From Buddleja alternifolia (Eukaryota; Streptophyta; Magnoliopsida; Lamiales; Scrophulariaceae), in assembly GCA_019426215.1 (NCBI GenBank), contig CM033403.1:4789001-4853000 (forward strand): a DNA stretch of 64,000 nucleotides. The letters are read 5' to 3'. Of this stretch, positions 10,090-22,175 are shown in pieces. The notes below the pieces were generated by a model. The model was not told the origin of the DNA. It did not search any database and saw only the letters and a list, made by a program, of their open reading frames with translations. The position numbers and the translations under genes are program-made. The first letter of the stretch is position 1; each line of letters opens with the position of its first letter.

Positions 10090-13065
10090 CTAAGCTTCAA
10101 CCCATTTAGAGACGTAGTCGACCGCAACAAGAATATACTTATTTGAACAAGAACTCGGGAAAAGTCCCATGAAATCAATACCCCAGACATCAAATAACTC
10201 ACACTCAAGCATGCTATTCAAAGGCATTTCATGTCTTTTAGAGATATTAACCATTCGTTGGCACCTATCACAAGATTGGACATACAAAAATGCATCTTTA
10301 GAGAGTGTGGGCCAAAAGAAACCTGATTGGAGTACCTTAGCCATTGTTTTAGAAGGCCCAAAATGGCCACCTACCGACATGTCATGGCAATGAGCTAGAA
10401 CCGATGCTATTTCTTCCTCGGGAATACATCTTCGAATTAGGCCATCTGCACAAATCTTAAATAGATACGGTTCATCCCACAAGTATTGCTTCACATCAAG
10501 TAAGAATTTCTTCTTTTGATGAAAAGTAATATCCGGAGGAAGAACTCCCGTGACAAGGTAATTTGCAAAATTGGCATACCAAGGAGTATCGTTATGAAGA
10601 ATAGTATACAATTGCTCATCGGAAAACTCCTCACAAATTGGTTTATCATGCATGCACTCGGGGGTAGGGGTCTCTATTCTAGACAAATGGTCGGCAACCA
10701 CATTTTCCACTCCTTTCTTATCCTTGATTTCTATGTCAAATTCTTGGAGAAGCAAAATCGACCTAATAAGTCTAGGTTTGGCATCCTTTTTGGCAAGCAA
10801 ATACTTAAGGGCGGAATGATCGGTGTACACAATCACCTTGTTCAAAACGAGATAGGAGTGGAATTTATCAAATGCAAATACTATAACTAGTAACTCTTTT
10901 TCGGTGGTTGCGTAATTCATTTGCGCCTCATTAAGAGTTTTGCTAGCATAATAAATGGTTTGAAATACCTTCCCCTTTCGTTGGCCAAGTACCGTCCCCA
11001 TAGCGGTGTCGCTAGCATCACACATCAACTCAAAGGGTAAGCTCCAATCGGGAGGTGCCATGATGGGGGCGGATATCAACCGCTCCTTCAAAGTTAGGAA
11101 TGCCTGCATGCAAGAAGAGTCGAAATCAAACGGTGCATCTTTAGTAAGTAAGTTAGACAACGATTTTGCAATTTTGGAAAAATTTAAGATAAACCGCCTA
11201 TAGAAACCGGTATGCCCAAGGAAACTCCTCACGGCCTTAACCGAGGTAGGAGGAGGAAGTTTCTCTATGACCTCAATCTTTGCTTGGTCTACTTCAATCC
11301 CTCTATGAGAGACCTTATGACCTAGCACAATCCCTTCCCGAACCATGAAATGGCATTTCTCCCAATTTAAAACAAGATTGGTTTCCTCACAACGTTTCAA
11401 AACACGGGTCAAATGGTCTAGACATGCATCAAAAGATGTTCCAAAAATAGAAAAATCATCCATGAAAATCTCAAGGAACTCCTCGACCATATCATGAAAA
11501 ATTGCCATCATGCATCTTTGAAAGGTGGCCGGGGCATTACATAAACCAAATGGCATCCTTCTATAAGCAAATGTGCCATAAGGACAAGTGAAAGTCGTTT
11601 TCTCTTGGTCCTCGGGATCTATGGAAATTTGGTTATAGCCGGAGTAACCATCGAGAAAATAATAGAAATCGTGCCCGGCTAACCTTTCGAGCATTTGGTC
11701 GATGAAAGGTAGGGGGAAATGGTCTTTTCGGGTGGCATCATTTAACTTCCGATAATCGATGCATACACGCCACCCGGTAAGCATACATGTGGGAATTAAT
11801 TCATCGTTTGCATTTTTAATTACAGTTATGCCTCCTTTCTTAGGAACTACATGAGTAGGACTTATCCATGCACTATCAGAGATAGGGTAGATTATACCTG
11901 CGTCGAGCAACTTAATAACCTCTTTCTTTACTACCTCTTGTATTTGTGGATTGGACCTCCTTTGTGGTTGACGTGTAGGCTTGGCGGAGTCCTCCATGAG
12001 TATTTTGTGCATGCAAATAGCGGGGCTAATGCCTTTAATGTCCGCAATTGCCCATCCGAAAGCTTTCTTGTTGGCCCTCAAAACTCCCACGAGTTGCTCC
12101 TCTTGTTCCCCTGTCAAAGAAGATGGGACAATTAAGGGCAGTGTCCTATTATCATTTAAAAACACGTATTTCAAATGTAAAGACAACAATTTAAGCTCAA
12201 GGGTAGGGGCCTCTTCAATGGAAGAGCGGGGAGGAGCCGAAAGTGATCGCTCTAACTTTTCAGCCCCCATGACATGGTAAGGAAGTTGCTTTTCTAGTCC
12301 ACAAACAATTTCCAATTTCTCCTCACTCGCCGAATCGACATCTATGGATTGCAAAAGACATGCCTCTAGCGGGTCATCTACCATATGTTCCTGAGATGTC
12401 TCACCAATCAAAGTGTCAAATGCATCGATACGTAAGCATGAATCATGATCATATGGATGTTTAAGCACTTTAAATACATCAAATATAACCTTTTCGTCAC
12501 CCACATGAAGAGTTAACTTACCATTGGCGACGTCTATGATTGCCTTACCAGTGGCGAGGAAGGGTCTCCCTAGAATCAATGGTACTTCCACATCCTCTTC
12601 CATGTCAAGCACCACGAAATCTACAGGAAAGTAAAATTTGTCCACTTGCACAATTACATCTTCAATGATGCCCTTCGGATGCTTAATTGAACGGTCCGCC
12701 AATTGTAAGGATATCGAGGTAGGTTTGGGCTTCCCTAGACCGAGCTTTTTGAAGATAGAGTAGGGGAGGAGATTGATACTTGCTCCCGAATGGCAAAGCA
12801 CCTTGTCAAAAGTAAGATCACCAATAGTGCATAGTATGGTAAGGTTCCCAGGGTCTTTGAGCTTGCGAGGCAATTTGTTGAGTAAGACGGCCGAGCACTC
12901 CTCGGTTAAGCAAACAGTTTCGTTTTCCTCCCATTTTTGCTTGTTGGAGAGAATATCCTTGAAAAACTTCACATAGTTCGGCATTTGCAAAATAGCATCC
13001 ACCAAGGGAATATTGACCTTCACCTCACGAAGAATAGATAGAATGCGGAGGAAACTCGGATCCAT
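10090..13065 (-). pseudogene. pol: Athila pol: protease, RT, RNase H, integrase N-half
   Basis: This is a 991-codon open stretch. The order is protease ([11 protein letters not shown], about residue 89), RT (VCIDYRKLN; active site FMDD, about residue 534), RNase H (MCDASD, about 680; [11 protein letters not shown]), and integrase zinc finger (HCHDM, about 892, to CDRCQ, about 933), ending at WVEA. The protease motif reads HSGA instead of DSGA: the catalytic Asp is His, so the protease should be inactive. The rest is well conserved with the intact copy. It is separated from gag by a frameshift near 13070. Confidence 0.93.
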
Positions 13066-14721
13066 TTCCTTCTTTTTCTTCTTCTGTGCATTTGGGAAGG
13101 GAAGACGGATCTCATAGGAGGAGAAGGCGTTGGACTCGAAGAGCTAGAACCTGAAGAGACAGGGAACGGCGCCTGGGCGTGTATAACCTCGCGCTCGGGC
13201 GCGGATGTGCGAAGCATTTCCTACTGCTGGGTCATGTCTGGCGCCTGGGCGCCTGAAGCACGCCTAGGCGTGGATGTGCGAAGCAAATTTTCAGGACTAG
13301 AGTTCACCGGTGCCTGGGCGTGTATAACCTCGCGCTCGGACGCGGGAATGCTGACAGGATCATATTCAACTTGTTTCCCACTACTCAAAGATATAGCGTG
13401 GCATTGTTCTTTCGGGTTCTTTTCCGTGTCACTTGGTAGAGTCCCCGGGGCTCTACCATTTACCGCGGAGGAGATTTGCCCTATTGGTGTCCTCATATCC
13501 TTCATCTCCATGAACATGTCCTTCATCATGTTCCGGAGTTCATTGATCGACATGTCCAATTTCCTTATTTGATCATTGAGTCACTCGTCGACAGTAGGAG
13601 GTCGTGCTTACCCTTGCCCTTGCCCTTGTACATTGGGATTGCCTTGCCTCAGAGGCGGGTTGTTGAAAGGAGGCCTCGGGGGTTGGTAGATGCCCGGTTG
13701 TGCATTTGGTGCGGGGTTTGGTCTCTTCGAGAAATTTCCGGGAATGTGAAAATTCAACCGTTGTCGATTGTGATTCCCAACAAAGTTCACGTCTACAACC
13801 TCCGGTTCCGGGGCACCCACTTCTTCTAAGTCTTGAACACACGCAACCCTTCGATTTGGTGGAGGAGGTTCGTCATCATCTTCGGGGTATAGCTCATCCT
13901 CCCTTGCCATTTGTTCAAGTTTCATCCACACGGTTCTACTATCGAGGCCCAAAAGGTCACCACCGGCTCCCGCATTGAGAGGTGGCGAATCCAGATCGTA
14001 CTCCATTGTAGAAATGTTGCACTTGCTCATATCGGTTATAATTGTGATTGGGGCACTTCCGTAGCATACTCTTATACCTTGCCCATATGGATGCTAAGGA
14101 CTCGTTCCTTGATTGTTTGAACCCCTTAGTCTCGCTTCGAAGCTCGTTAATTTTTGATGGAGGGAAGCATTTATTAAGAAACTCATCCACGAGATTGTCC
14201 CATGTTCCAATCGATTGCGGGGGCAATGACTTGTACCAAAGAGTAGCCTCATCTTTTAAAGAGAAATGAAATAGTCGGAGGCGAATGGCATCAATATCTC
14301 TTGGGTTGAATTGCATGGTCGAGATCACATTCTCAAAGTGATCAAGGTGGTCATGAGGTTAGTCCCTTGAGTCACCATAAAATGGCTCCGCTTGCACCAT
14401 CCCAAACATATGAGATGGAATGTGGAAATTAGGAGTAGCAAATTCCGGAAAGATAACGGGTCCCGGAGTAGAGTGTACCCGTGGTGGTTGATTACCACGA
14501 ACCGATTGAGGAGGCGGTGGAGGTTCCGGTTGCATAGCTTAGAATAGGTTTTGCAACCATTCCCTATTCTCCGGAAGATTCATATCGGGAAAGTTCCCAT
14601 TTGGAATAGGACTGAAGTTGTGGGCCATTTCTCGAGCTCGTCTACTAGCCCGAAGAACGCGTTCTATTTCTGGCTCGAAATCGTATAATGGCTGGTTGGA
14701 GGAGCGGGTCATGCACCACAA
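13066..14721 (-). pseudogene. gag: Athila gag plus linker, broken
   Basis: It begins MTRSSNQP near 14712 and is homologous to the intact gag at 41391. Interruptions include TAA after NLF (Q in the intact copy), TAA before PHDHLDHFENV, a frameshift near 13970, TAA and TGA near 13608 and 13580, a TAG near 13217, and a frameshift near 13070. Recognisable blocks are [20 protein letters not shown] and [17 protein letters not shown] see no CCHC knuckle. The linker before pol (13150-13345) encodes repeated EREVIHAQAP peptides from the GC-rich palindromic motif. At least three of the stops fit C-to-T changes. Confidence 0.85.
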
Positions 14722-14854
14722 CCCAACCTATCAATAAAACAAGAGAAACAAAATTAGACTAATACGAAAAATAAAAGAAAAGCAAGAAGAAAACACAAGT
14801 AAGAATTATGAAAACGTAAAATGAAAATCAAAAACTAAAAAAAAAATAAACAAG

Positions 14855-14872
14855 TCCCCGGCAACGGCGCCA
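14855..14872 (-). other. Primer binding site, left Athila (tRNA-Asp type)
   Basis: The minus strand reads TGGCGCCGTTGCCGGGGA six bases inside the 5' LTR. The same 18-mer is at 41543-41560 in the second Athila. This class of site is known from Athila elements, where it pairs with tRNA-Asp; that assignment is from family knowledge. Confidence 0.85.
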
Positions 14873-14878
14873 AAAACT

Positions 14879-16369
14879 TGACACGCTAATACTTAACGTG
14901 TTTGAATAGCAAGTGCACTAGTCGTGTGTAGTAATAAAAGTGGACAAAATAAGTCCGGGTTGTCGAACCACGGAGACTTGAATTTTTAGTTTATGATTAG
15001 CGAGAAAATAAGAGACAATTCAAATTAAGAAGATTAAAACAAAAGTAAATTGCAATGATATGGGAAGCAAAATGGAGAACAAAGGAGAACGGACTATAGA
15101 TTAAAACTCAAGATCGATAAATTGACTAAGGCACATGCTCCAACCTAATCTACTCTTCAATATACGTGAGCTACTCTTCGAATTATTAGACTCCTATTGC
15201 TTTGGTGGAAACTCCTTAATTAACTATTACCCGATGTCTCGGCACATAATAATCCTATGATTAATTGACGGTTCTCTAAATATGTCTATCCGAGAATCTA
15301 ATCAATAGCCACGCATTAAAGTTCTAGAGCTTCCCCGGATAAACCCGGCTAACAGCACCCGAAAATCTTTACCTATTTCTAGGGGCAATTCCACATTTGT
15401 TTCGGATGATGTGTTGATTCCTTTGAACCCTAATCTATCTTCTCTCGAATGACTAGATTAGGCAAGATAGCAAGCATATGGTGATCAAGCACATGATTGT
15501 GATAAAAGCACAAAATCAACACACAAAGCAACAGGAGAATTAATACGAAAATTAACTTCACATATATTGATTTGTAAATTAGGCCTTCACATGGCCTTAG
15601 TTCCACAAAATCAGCTCATCATCAATAAGGCAAGAAAATCTAGAACAAACATATACCTAGTTATTAACACAAACATGTAAATGAAATGCAAGTAAAACTC
15701 CCTAAGGCTTAAATGATGATGAATCCTTTCTTTTAGCTTCAATCTCTAGCTCAATCTCCCTTCTTCCCCTTCTTAGAGTGATGAAAAGATGGCTCCAATC
15801 TCAGAAAATGGCCTCCCAACTCCCAAAATTCGAACCCCCATTAAGTGCTGAAAATTTCCATAAATAGGTTCCAAAAACGGTTATGACGGCGCCCATGCGC
15901 GGGTGGATCGGCGCCCAGGCGCGGCCGACGTGGCACTGTTGTCTTGGGGGAAAAGTAAGGTAGACGCCCAGGCGTCATTTCTGGCGCTCGGGCGCGGGAG
16001 GGCTCAAGCCTAGTCGTGGAATATTTAGCGCCTGGGCGTGCGTTTGCGCAAATTTTGTCCTCAGTAGTCGTCTGGCGCCTAGGCACGAAATCCTTCACGC
16101 TTTGGCGCCGTGCTGTGAAACATGTCTTGATGTAATTGGCTGGCGCCTAGGCGTGGTGAATCTCGCGCTTGGGCGCCAGTCTGCGAAGCATCTTGGCATG
16201 AACTTGTTTAATACGTCATTTTTTTCCGCCCTTTCTCCATTTGCATCCATTTACAACCTGAAATCACTCCACACACGGATTAAACGCAAATGTGGCAAGA
16301 GTCAAGCGATAAATGCACTTATACCATAAACAAAATGAACTTCAAAACACGTAAAAATGGCTCTTATCA
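14879..16369 (-). repeat. 5' LTR of the left Athila
   Basis: It is the partner of 3838-5306. It retains the 21-22-bp segment absent there (near 15899). The minus strand carries a TATTTAT box near 15860-15868 as a possible core promoter. The GGCGCC-type repeats occupy about 15888-16180. Confidence 0.92.
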
Positions 16370-19272
16370 TGCATCAACGAAATGATCGATGACCTATCTG
16401 ACAATAGGGTCCCACTAGACTTGTCTGAACTCGATCTCACTACTGTTGTGTTCGAGACAAATCTGGTGGACAATCCAAGGGAGTGGTTCATCGACACTGG
16501 GGCTACTCGCCACATCTGTTCTGATAAGGAGGCGTTCTTATCTTACTCTCTTCCTGATGGGCGGAAACTGTATATGGGAAACTCTGCCACTTCTCTGGTT
16601 CTAGGAATTGGCAAAGTGGAGCTGAAGATGACCTCCGGGAAAGAGCTGACTCTGACCGAGGTGCTACATGTTCCTGATATTCTCAAGAATCTGGTATCAG
16701 GATCTGCCCTAGTGAAGAACAGGTTCAAGCTAGTGTTTGAGGCAAATAGGTTTTCATTTACAAAGCGTGGAATTTGCGTAGGAAAAGGTTACCTAGAACA
16801 GGGCCGTTTTAAAATGAATGTTATTCGCGCTGTTGTAACCGAAATTGATGATAATAAAATTACATCTTCTGCTTACTTGCTTGAGTATTCAAATTTATGG
16901 CATGTTAGACTAGGACATGTGAATTTTAATACTATGCGAAGACTAATCAATTTAAATTTATTACCAATCTTCAAAATTGATACGCAACACAAATGTGAAA
17001 TTTGTGTTGAAGCCAAACTAGTCAAACTACCGTTTCCCTCCGTGGAAAGGAACTCCGCACCTCTAGAACCTATTCACAGTGATATTTGTGATTTAAAGTT
17101 TGTGCAAACTAGAGGTGGAAAAAAATATTTCATTACATTCATAGATGATTGCACAAAGTATTGTTATGTGTATTTACTTAGAAGTAAAGACGAAGCGCTT
17201 AGAGCGTTTACACATTACAAAACTGAAGTTGAGAATCAACTCGGGAAAAGAATAAAAGCTATCAGAAGTGATAGAGGTGGAGAATACGGAGCGTCTTTTG
17301 ATGAATTCTGTACCAACTTTGGAATTATTCATCAAACGACGGCACCATATTCACCTCAATCAAATGGTGTTGCTGAACGAAAAAATCGCACTCTCAAAGA
17401 AATGATGAATGCGATGTTGATAAATTCTGGATTACCTCAAAATTTGTGGGGGGAGACGATCCTCTCCGCCAATTATATTCTTAATAAAATTCCCCATAAA
17501 AGTAGGAGTGAGACTCCTTACGAACTCTGGAAAGGTCACAAACCTTCATATAAGTTCCTCATAGTGTGGGGGTGTTTGGCTAAGGTAGAAATACCCAAAC
17601 CCAAACAAGTTAAGATAGGGCCTAAAACTATTAATTGCATATTCATCGGTTATGCACTTAATAGTAGCGCCTATCGATTTGTAGTACATAAATCTGAGAT
17701 TTCTGAGATTCATGAAGGCACGTTCATGGAATCTAGAAATGCTTCTTTCTTTGAGGATATCTTTCCAAATAAGGAAAGAACTGAAGAGAATCCTTTTAAA
17801 AGAACACATGAAGTGTCTACGAGTGGTTCTAATCCCGGGGATGAAGAACCTCGGCGTAGCAAAAGGGCAAAAGTTCCTAAAATGTTTGGTCCCGACTTTG
17901 TATCTTATACATTAGAAGGTGAACTAAGGACGATTAAGGAGGCAATGTCCGGTCTAGATGCTCAACTCTGGAAAGAGGCTATCAAAAGTGAAATCGAGTC
18001 TATTATGCACAACCATACCGGGGAGTTGGTTGATCTTCTAATAGGAAGTAAGCTTTTAGGCTGTAAATGGATTCTAAAGAGAAAATATAAGACTGATGGA
18101 TCTATTGATAAGTATAAGGCCTGTCTGGTAGTCAAAGGATACCGACAAACGGAGGGTCTTGATTTCTTCGATACTTATTCTCCGGTAACGAGAATAACAT
18201 CCATAAGATTATTCATCGCTATTGCCGTGTTGCATAACCTTGAGATACATCAAATGGATGTTAAGACTGCGTTTCTGAACGGAGAATTAGATGAAGAAAT
18301 ATATATGGAACAACCCGAGGGGTATGTTGTTCCTGGACTATAGACAAAGGTGTGTAAACTTGTAAAGTCCTTGTATGGACTTAAACAAGTGCCAAAGCAA
18401 TGGCATGAAAAATTTGATAATACTATGTTATCAAATGGTTTCAAGATAAACGAGTGCGACAAATGCGTGTATGTTAGACAAACACATAACGCATATGTTG
18501 TAGTGTGTCTCTACGTCGATGACATGCTAATTATGGGTAGTAATCATGAAATCATCATGATTACAAAAGGAATGTTAAAGAAGAACTTTGACATAAAAGA
18601 TATGGGGTTGGCAGATGTCATACTTGGGATTAAAATCTTAAGGATATATGAAGGAATCATACTGTCGCAGTCTCATTATGTTGAGACAATCCTGAAAAAA
18701 TTCTTTCCCAGAGACAGTTCGATTGTTAAGACGCCAGTAGATATGAGCGCTAACTTACGCAAGAACTATGGCGAACCCGTATCGCAGTTAGAGTATGCTA
18801 GGGTCATTGGAAGTTTGATGTATATCATGAACTATACACGCCCTGATCTAGCTTACTCTATGAGCAAGTTGAGTAGGTTCACGAGTAATCCTAGTTTAGA
18901 CCATTGGAAGGCCTTAACTAGAGTACTTAAGTACTTAAAGCACACGAAGAGATTTGGATTACACTACTCAAGATATCCAGCTGTAATTAAAGGATACAAC
19001 GACGCGAATTGGATATCAGACACAAATGACTCTAAGTCCACGAGTGGGTACATTTTTACCATCGGTGGTGGAGCAGTGTCGTGAAAATCATCTAAGCAAA
19101 CTTACATAGCCCGATCCACAATGGAATCAGAATTCATAGCTTTAGACAAAGCTGGTGAAGAAGCTGAGTGGCTACGAAATTTCTTAGAAGACGTTCCTTG
19201 TTGGGAAAAACCAGTGCCCCCTATCTTAATTCATTGTGACTGTCAGTCGGCAATTGGTAGGGCGCGAAATAG

Positions 19273-19322
<50 letters not shown>

Positions 19323-19462
19323 AACAATTGATCTCTAACGGAATAATTTCCATTGATTATGTGAAATCAAAGGAGAATATTGCAGATCCTTTGACGAAAG
19401 GATTGCCTAGAGATCAAGTAGAATACCTATCAAGAGGAATGGGTTTAAAGTCTACAGATTAA
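16370..19462 (+). pseudogene. pol: copia pol, left copia element
   Basis: It is one frame with two nonsense codons: TAG at 18341-18343 and TGA at 19082-19084, the latter where the family has Trp (GGAVSW). Domains in order: protease [10 protein letters not shown] (about 16490); GAG-pre-integrase and integrase zinc finger ([14 protein letters not shown]); integrase core ([29 protein letters not shown]); RT ([15 protein letters not shown] at about 18512-18523); and RNase H (NDANW, MESEFIALD, DCQSAIGRA) to KSTD. All visible catalytic residues are intact. Its frame is the direct continuation of gag before 3838. Confidence 0.93.
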
Positions 19463-20032
19463 AGAATGGACACAGTGGTAACCCAACCATGTTGACTGGA
19501 GATCCCAAGATCTTGGTTCAATGGGACAACTAAGCTGTGAATATTCAGCAAGGCACTTGAGAGTTTAATTCACATAAACTCTAAACCCATTGCCTAGGAT
19601 AAAGAAGTGCAACCTGCAAGTTGTAGCAAAGGTTAAGCTGGGCTTTTAATGATTCCTACATTGTCTAAAAGAAGTGGAGTATTGCAGAATACTCTTAAAT
19701 TAGGAAGTCACCTATGTAAGTGTGAGGTATAAGCCGCCTCAACATTGAGAAAAATGTAAACACTACTGAAACCAAGAGGAGGTGCCACGACCAAAATGGA
19801 CCCAACCGTGAGAATTGAAAAACTGCTGAAAGTTTATTATGTGAATATCGTTGTCTGGGTTTACTCGAACGGCTAACCAATTCAAGACATCATGTTCATT
19901 GGGTAGCCTAGTAAATTCGATGATATTTCACTAAGAAAGGTTCAAAGCCAAAAGCTACCTCTTCTGATGTGATAAACTTTCAATCGAAATCTCAAGAGCA
20001 TGCATTGCATTAATTTCATTCATGTGGGGGAT
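19463..20032 (+). other. copia 3' untranslated region with polypurine tract
   Basis: This is noncoding sequence between the pol stop and the 3' LTR. It ends in ATGTGGGGGAT (about 20022-20032), the expected polypurine tract directly before the LTR. No other structure was recognised. Confidence 0.7.
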
Positions 20033-21143
20033 TGTTGGATAAAAATGAGTTTTTAACAAAGTGTGTTTCCACCACTTTTGAGTACGAAATTCAAACACCG
20101 TAAGTATCCGAGATATGAAAGATTATTGGATAATCTTAATTTACGTTTCGAGTAGATGGGTTTAGCATTTTGAATTTCTAAATTTGGACTTGTAACAAAT
20201 GAGAAATTAAGTGCTAAAGTGAGGTGTTTGAACTTGTGTATCCCATATAGGATATAAACCACAATTTAATTGGGTTTATAAATCCTTACCTCAAGATAAG
20301 GGTTTGGCCCTTGGATCATCCACTTTGGGCCTTTGTGTGAAAGGGGGAGGAGCTATGCAATTGGGCTTTGGCACAATTTCTTAGCTCTTCACTTTGGCGG
20401 TCCTGTGGACCGGACCGGACCTCGGACCAAGGACTCGGGCTTTGGCTCGGACTCGGGTCCGGGTCCGGGCTCGGGCCGGGTCGTGGGCCTTGGGCTTGGG
20501 CTTGTGGCTTGTGGCTTGTGGCTTGAGGTTGAGGTGTGTTGTGGGCTTGGGCTTCTATATTATTCTTTTTGGACAAAAGTTTAATTGGGCCTTTCCAGAA
20601 AATCCAACAAAGATAAATCTGATTTTATTAAATCAATTTGAATTAATAAAATGCTGGCCACATTTTTTTTTAATTCGAATTAATTTAATTTATGCTTCTA
20701 GAAAGACTATTGTCTGCAGTCAATAGTCCAACAACCATTTTTTCTATAACAGCTGATTTAATTTGCTGTTACAGAAATGGTAAAGGCAGAATTAAATTTC
20801 TGATTTAATTCTATCAGATTTCTGCAGCTATAAAAGGGGCTCCTCCACATTCAGAGTTTTCACACTAACTCAAAAACATTCTCTCTAGTGTTCTTGAGTT
20901 CTTCATATCATCTTCATATATATTTCTTGAGATTTCAGCAGTTTAGTAAAGTTCGTTGGTTTCTGAAATTAAAGTGGTTTAATCTTCAAAAACGTTTTCG
21001 TTGTATCTTGGGACACGTTTTGTCAAGCCGGTACCACCTATAGCCGGGGCAATTTCGTGTTAAGGAAAGAGTTAATTCTCGTCTCGAAAAACACATCATT
21101 GTTCATTGCATTTTTCAGATTCTTCGTTAAGATTTGGTTAACA
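20033..21143 (+). repeat. 3' LTR of the left copia element
   Basis: This is a 1,111-bp partner of 1598-2621, with TATA box at 20828-20837. It contains the longer G-rich tract (about 20400-20530), runs of TCGGG/TCCGGG then GGGCTT/GTGGCTT. It is followed by the target duplication ATTTT and the LINE resumes at once. Confidence 0.92.
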
Positions 21144-21148
21144 ATTTT

Positions 21149-21239
21149 AAACTCTATGAGAAAATAAAAATGCAAGCAACACATTATGGCTCTAAAACTT
21201 GATATTAAGCTTATGATAGCATTAATTAAGAGTTTATTA
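21149..21239 (+). pseudogene. L1-type LINE remnant, segment 2
   Basis: Reading on from segment 1 across the copia insertion gives ...EILNSMRK, stop, KCKQHIMALKLDIK. After a one-base slip it gives AYDSIN, stop, EFI. This is the L1 RT block ALKLDIxKAYDxxxWxF. It ends at the TTA target of the first Harbinger-like element and resumes at 23473 with DSLSFQFPNLFV. Confidence 0.7.
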
Positions 21240-21774
21240 GGTCCTAATTGGTTGGCAACTCCTACTGTTGAAAAATATTTTTTAAAAGATTTTTTCTCTG
21301 AATAGTGTGTTTAGTTGGCACATCATCAAAAAAAAATTCTCAAAGTTCTTGCTAAATTAGAAGAAATTCTTGCCAAAAAAATAGAGTTCTACTATTCATG
21401 TTTTGACAGTTTGCTTATCGATTAAAAAAGTTTCTTTCGGCTATTCTCAACACCGGGAGTCAAATTAATCACATATTCTAATGTAAAATTACACACCGTA
21501 CAAAATAAGATCCATTTTGCTTATTTTTTTAATTTCTAAATCGATGAGTTTAACTCAAATATGATTACGAAAAATTATATCTAAGCATCAATCCAAACAA
21601 ATTTCTCATAACAAAAAATATATCATATCAACCATAATCATTATATGTTTTTCTCTAAAAAAAAGTCATCAAAACACATTTTCAACACCACATTTCTTAT
21701 CCCTAAAAACAACTTTTATCACTATTATCATGAAGTAAAATTCTTTAAGATGGATATGTCATCCAATTAAACCC
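21240..21774. mobile_element. Harbinger-like non-autonomous element, copy 1
   Basis: It is flanked by TTA (21237-21239 and 21775-21777). It begins GGTCCTAATTGGTTGGCAACTCC and ends with a weakly matching inverted end (ATCCAATTAAACCC). It is about 535 bp, AT-rich and noncoding. Its interior aligns head-to-tail with copy 2 (AAATAAGATCCATTTTGC, GATGAGTTTAACTCAAAT). A TTA target and GGCCC-type ends suggest PIF/Harbinger (Tourist-like); no transposase is present to prove it. Confidence 0.6.
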
Positions 21775-22175
21775 TTAGGCCCATATTGGATGGCATCCTA
21801 TTTCCTATTTTTCAATGTTTCGCAGAATTTTTTATCAAAAATGTATTTGTTTGACATTTTCTAAAAAAATTCTAAAAAAAATTCTATAATCAACATCCTC
21901 TAGAAAATCTTAAATTTCTTTGAAAAATGGATTTAATTGCCATTTCTCTCAATTCTTTTGTAGGAAAATTAATTTTTTTACTATTCATGATTAGAGAGTT
22001 CACCCAACAATGAAAAGTTTATCCGCCAATATATATATTAACATATGGATCAAAATAATTACATATTTTGATTCGAAATGACACAAGATGCGAAATAAGA
22101 TCCACTTTGCATATTTTTGAATGCATTAATTGATGAGTTTAACTTAAATTTGTTTATATTTTCTTATAAAATAAA

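Larger units (their letters stand above)
3838..16369 (-). mobile_element. Athila-type Ty3/gypsy retrotransposon, left copy (decayed)
   Basis: It reads on the minus strand. Its LTRs are 1,469 and 1,491 bp. The PBS TGGCGCCGTTGCCGGGGA is of tRNA-Asp type and matches the class used by Athila elements. Next come gag, a protease-RT-RNase H-integrase pol, and a third open-frame remnant before the 3' LTR. Multiple stops and frameshifts and a changed protease active site make it defective. The flanking 5-mers are GGTAT and TGCAT, not identical, yet both sit at the same codon phase of the interrupted copia gag-pol. LTR divergence by eye is about 2%. Confidence 0.93.
1598..21143 (+). mobile_element. Ty1/copia LTR retrotransposon, interrupted by an Athila element
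   Basis: It has two LTRs in the same orientation starting TGTTGGAT and ending CA, flanked by the 5-bp target duplication ATTTT (1593-1597 and 21144-21148). Between them lie gag with a CCHC knuckle and a pol in the copia order protease, integrase, RT, RNase H. After removing the 12.5-kb Athila insertion the element would be about 7 kb. Pol carries two in-frame stops and gag a frameshift, so it is not autonomous. No standard initiator-Met PBS is visible after the 5' LTR. It was inserted into the RT of the LINE. Confidence 0.92.
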
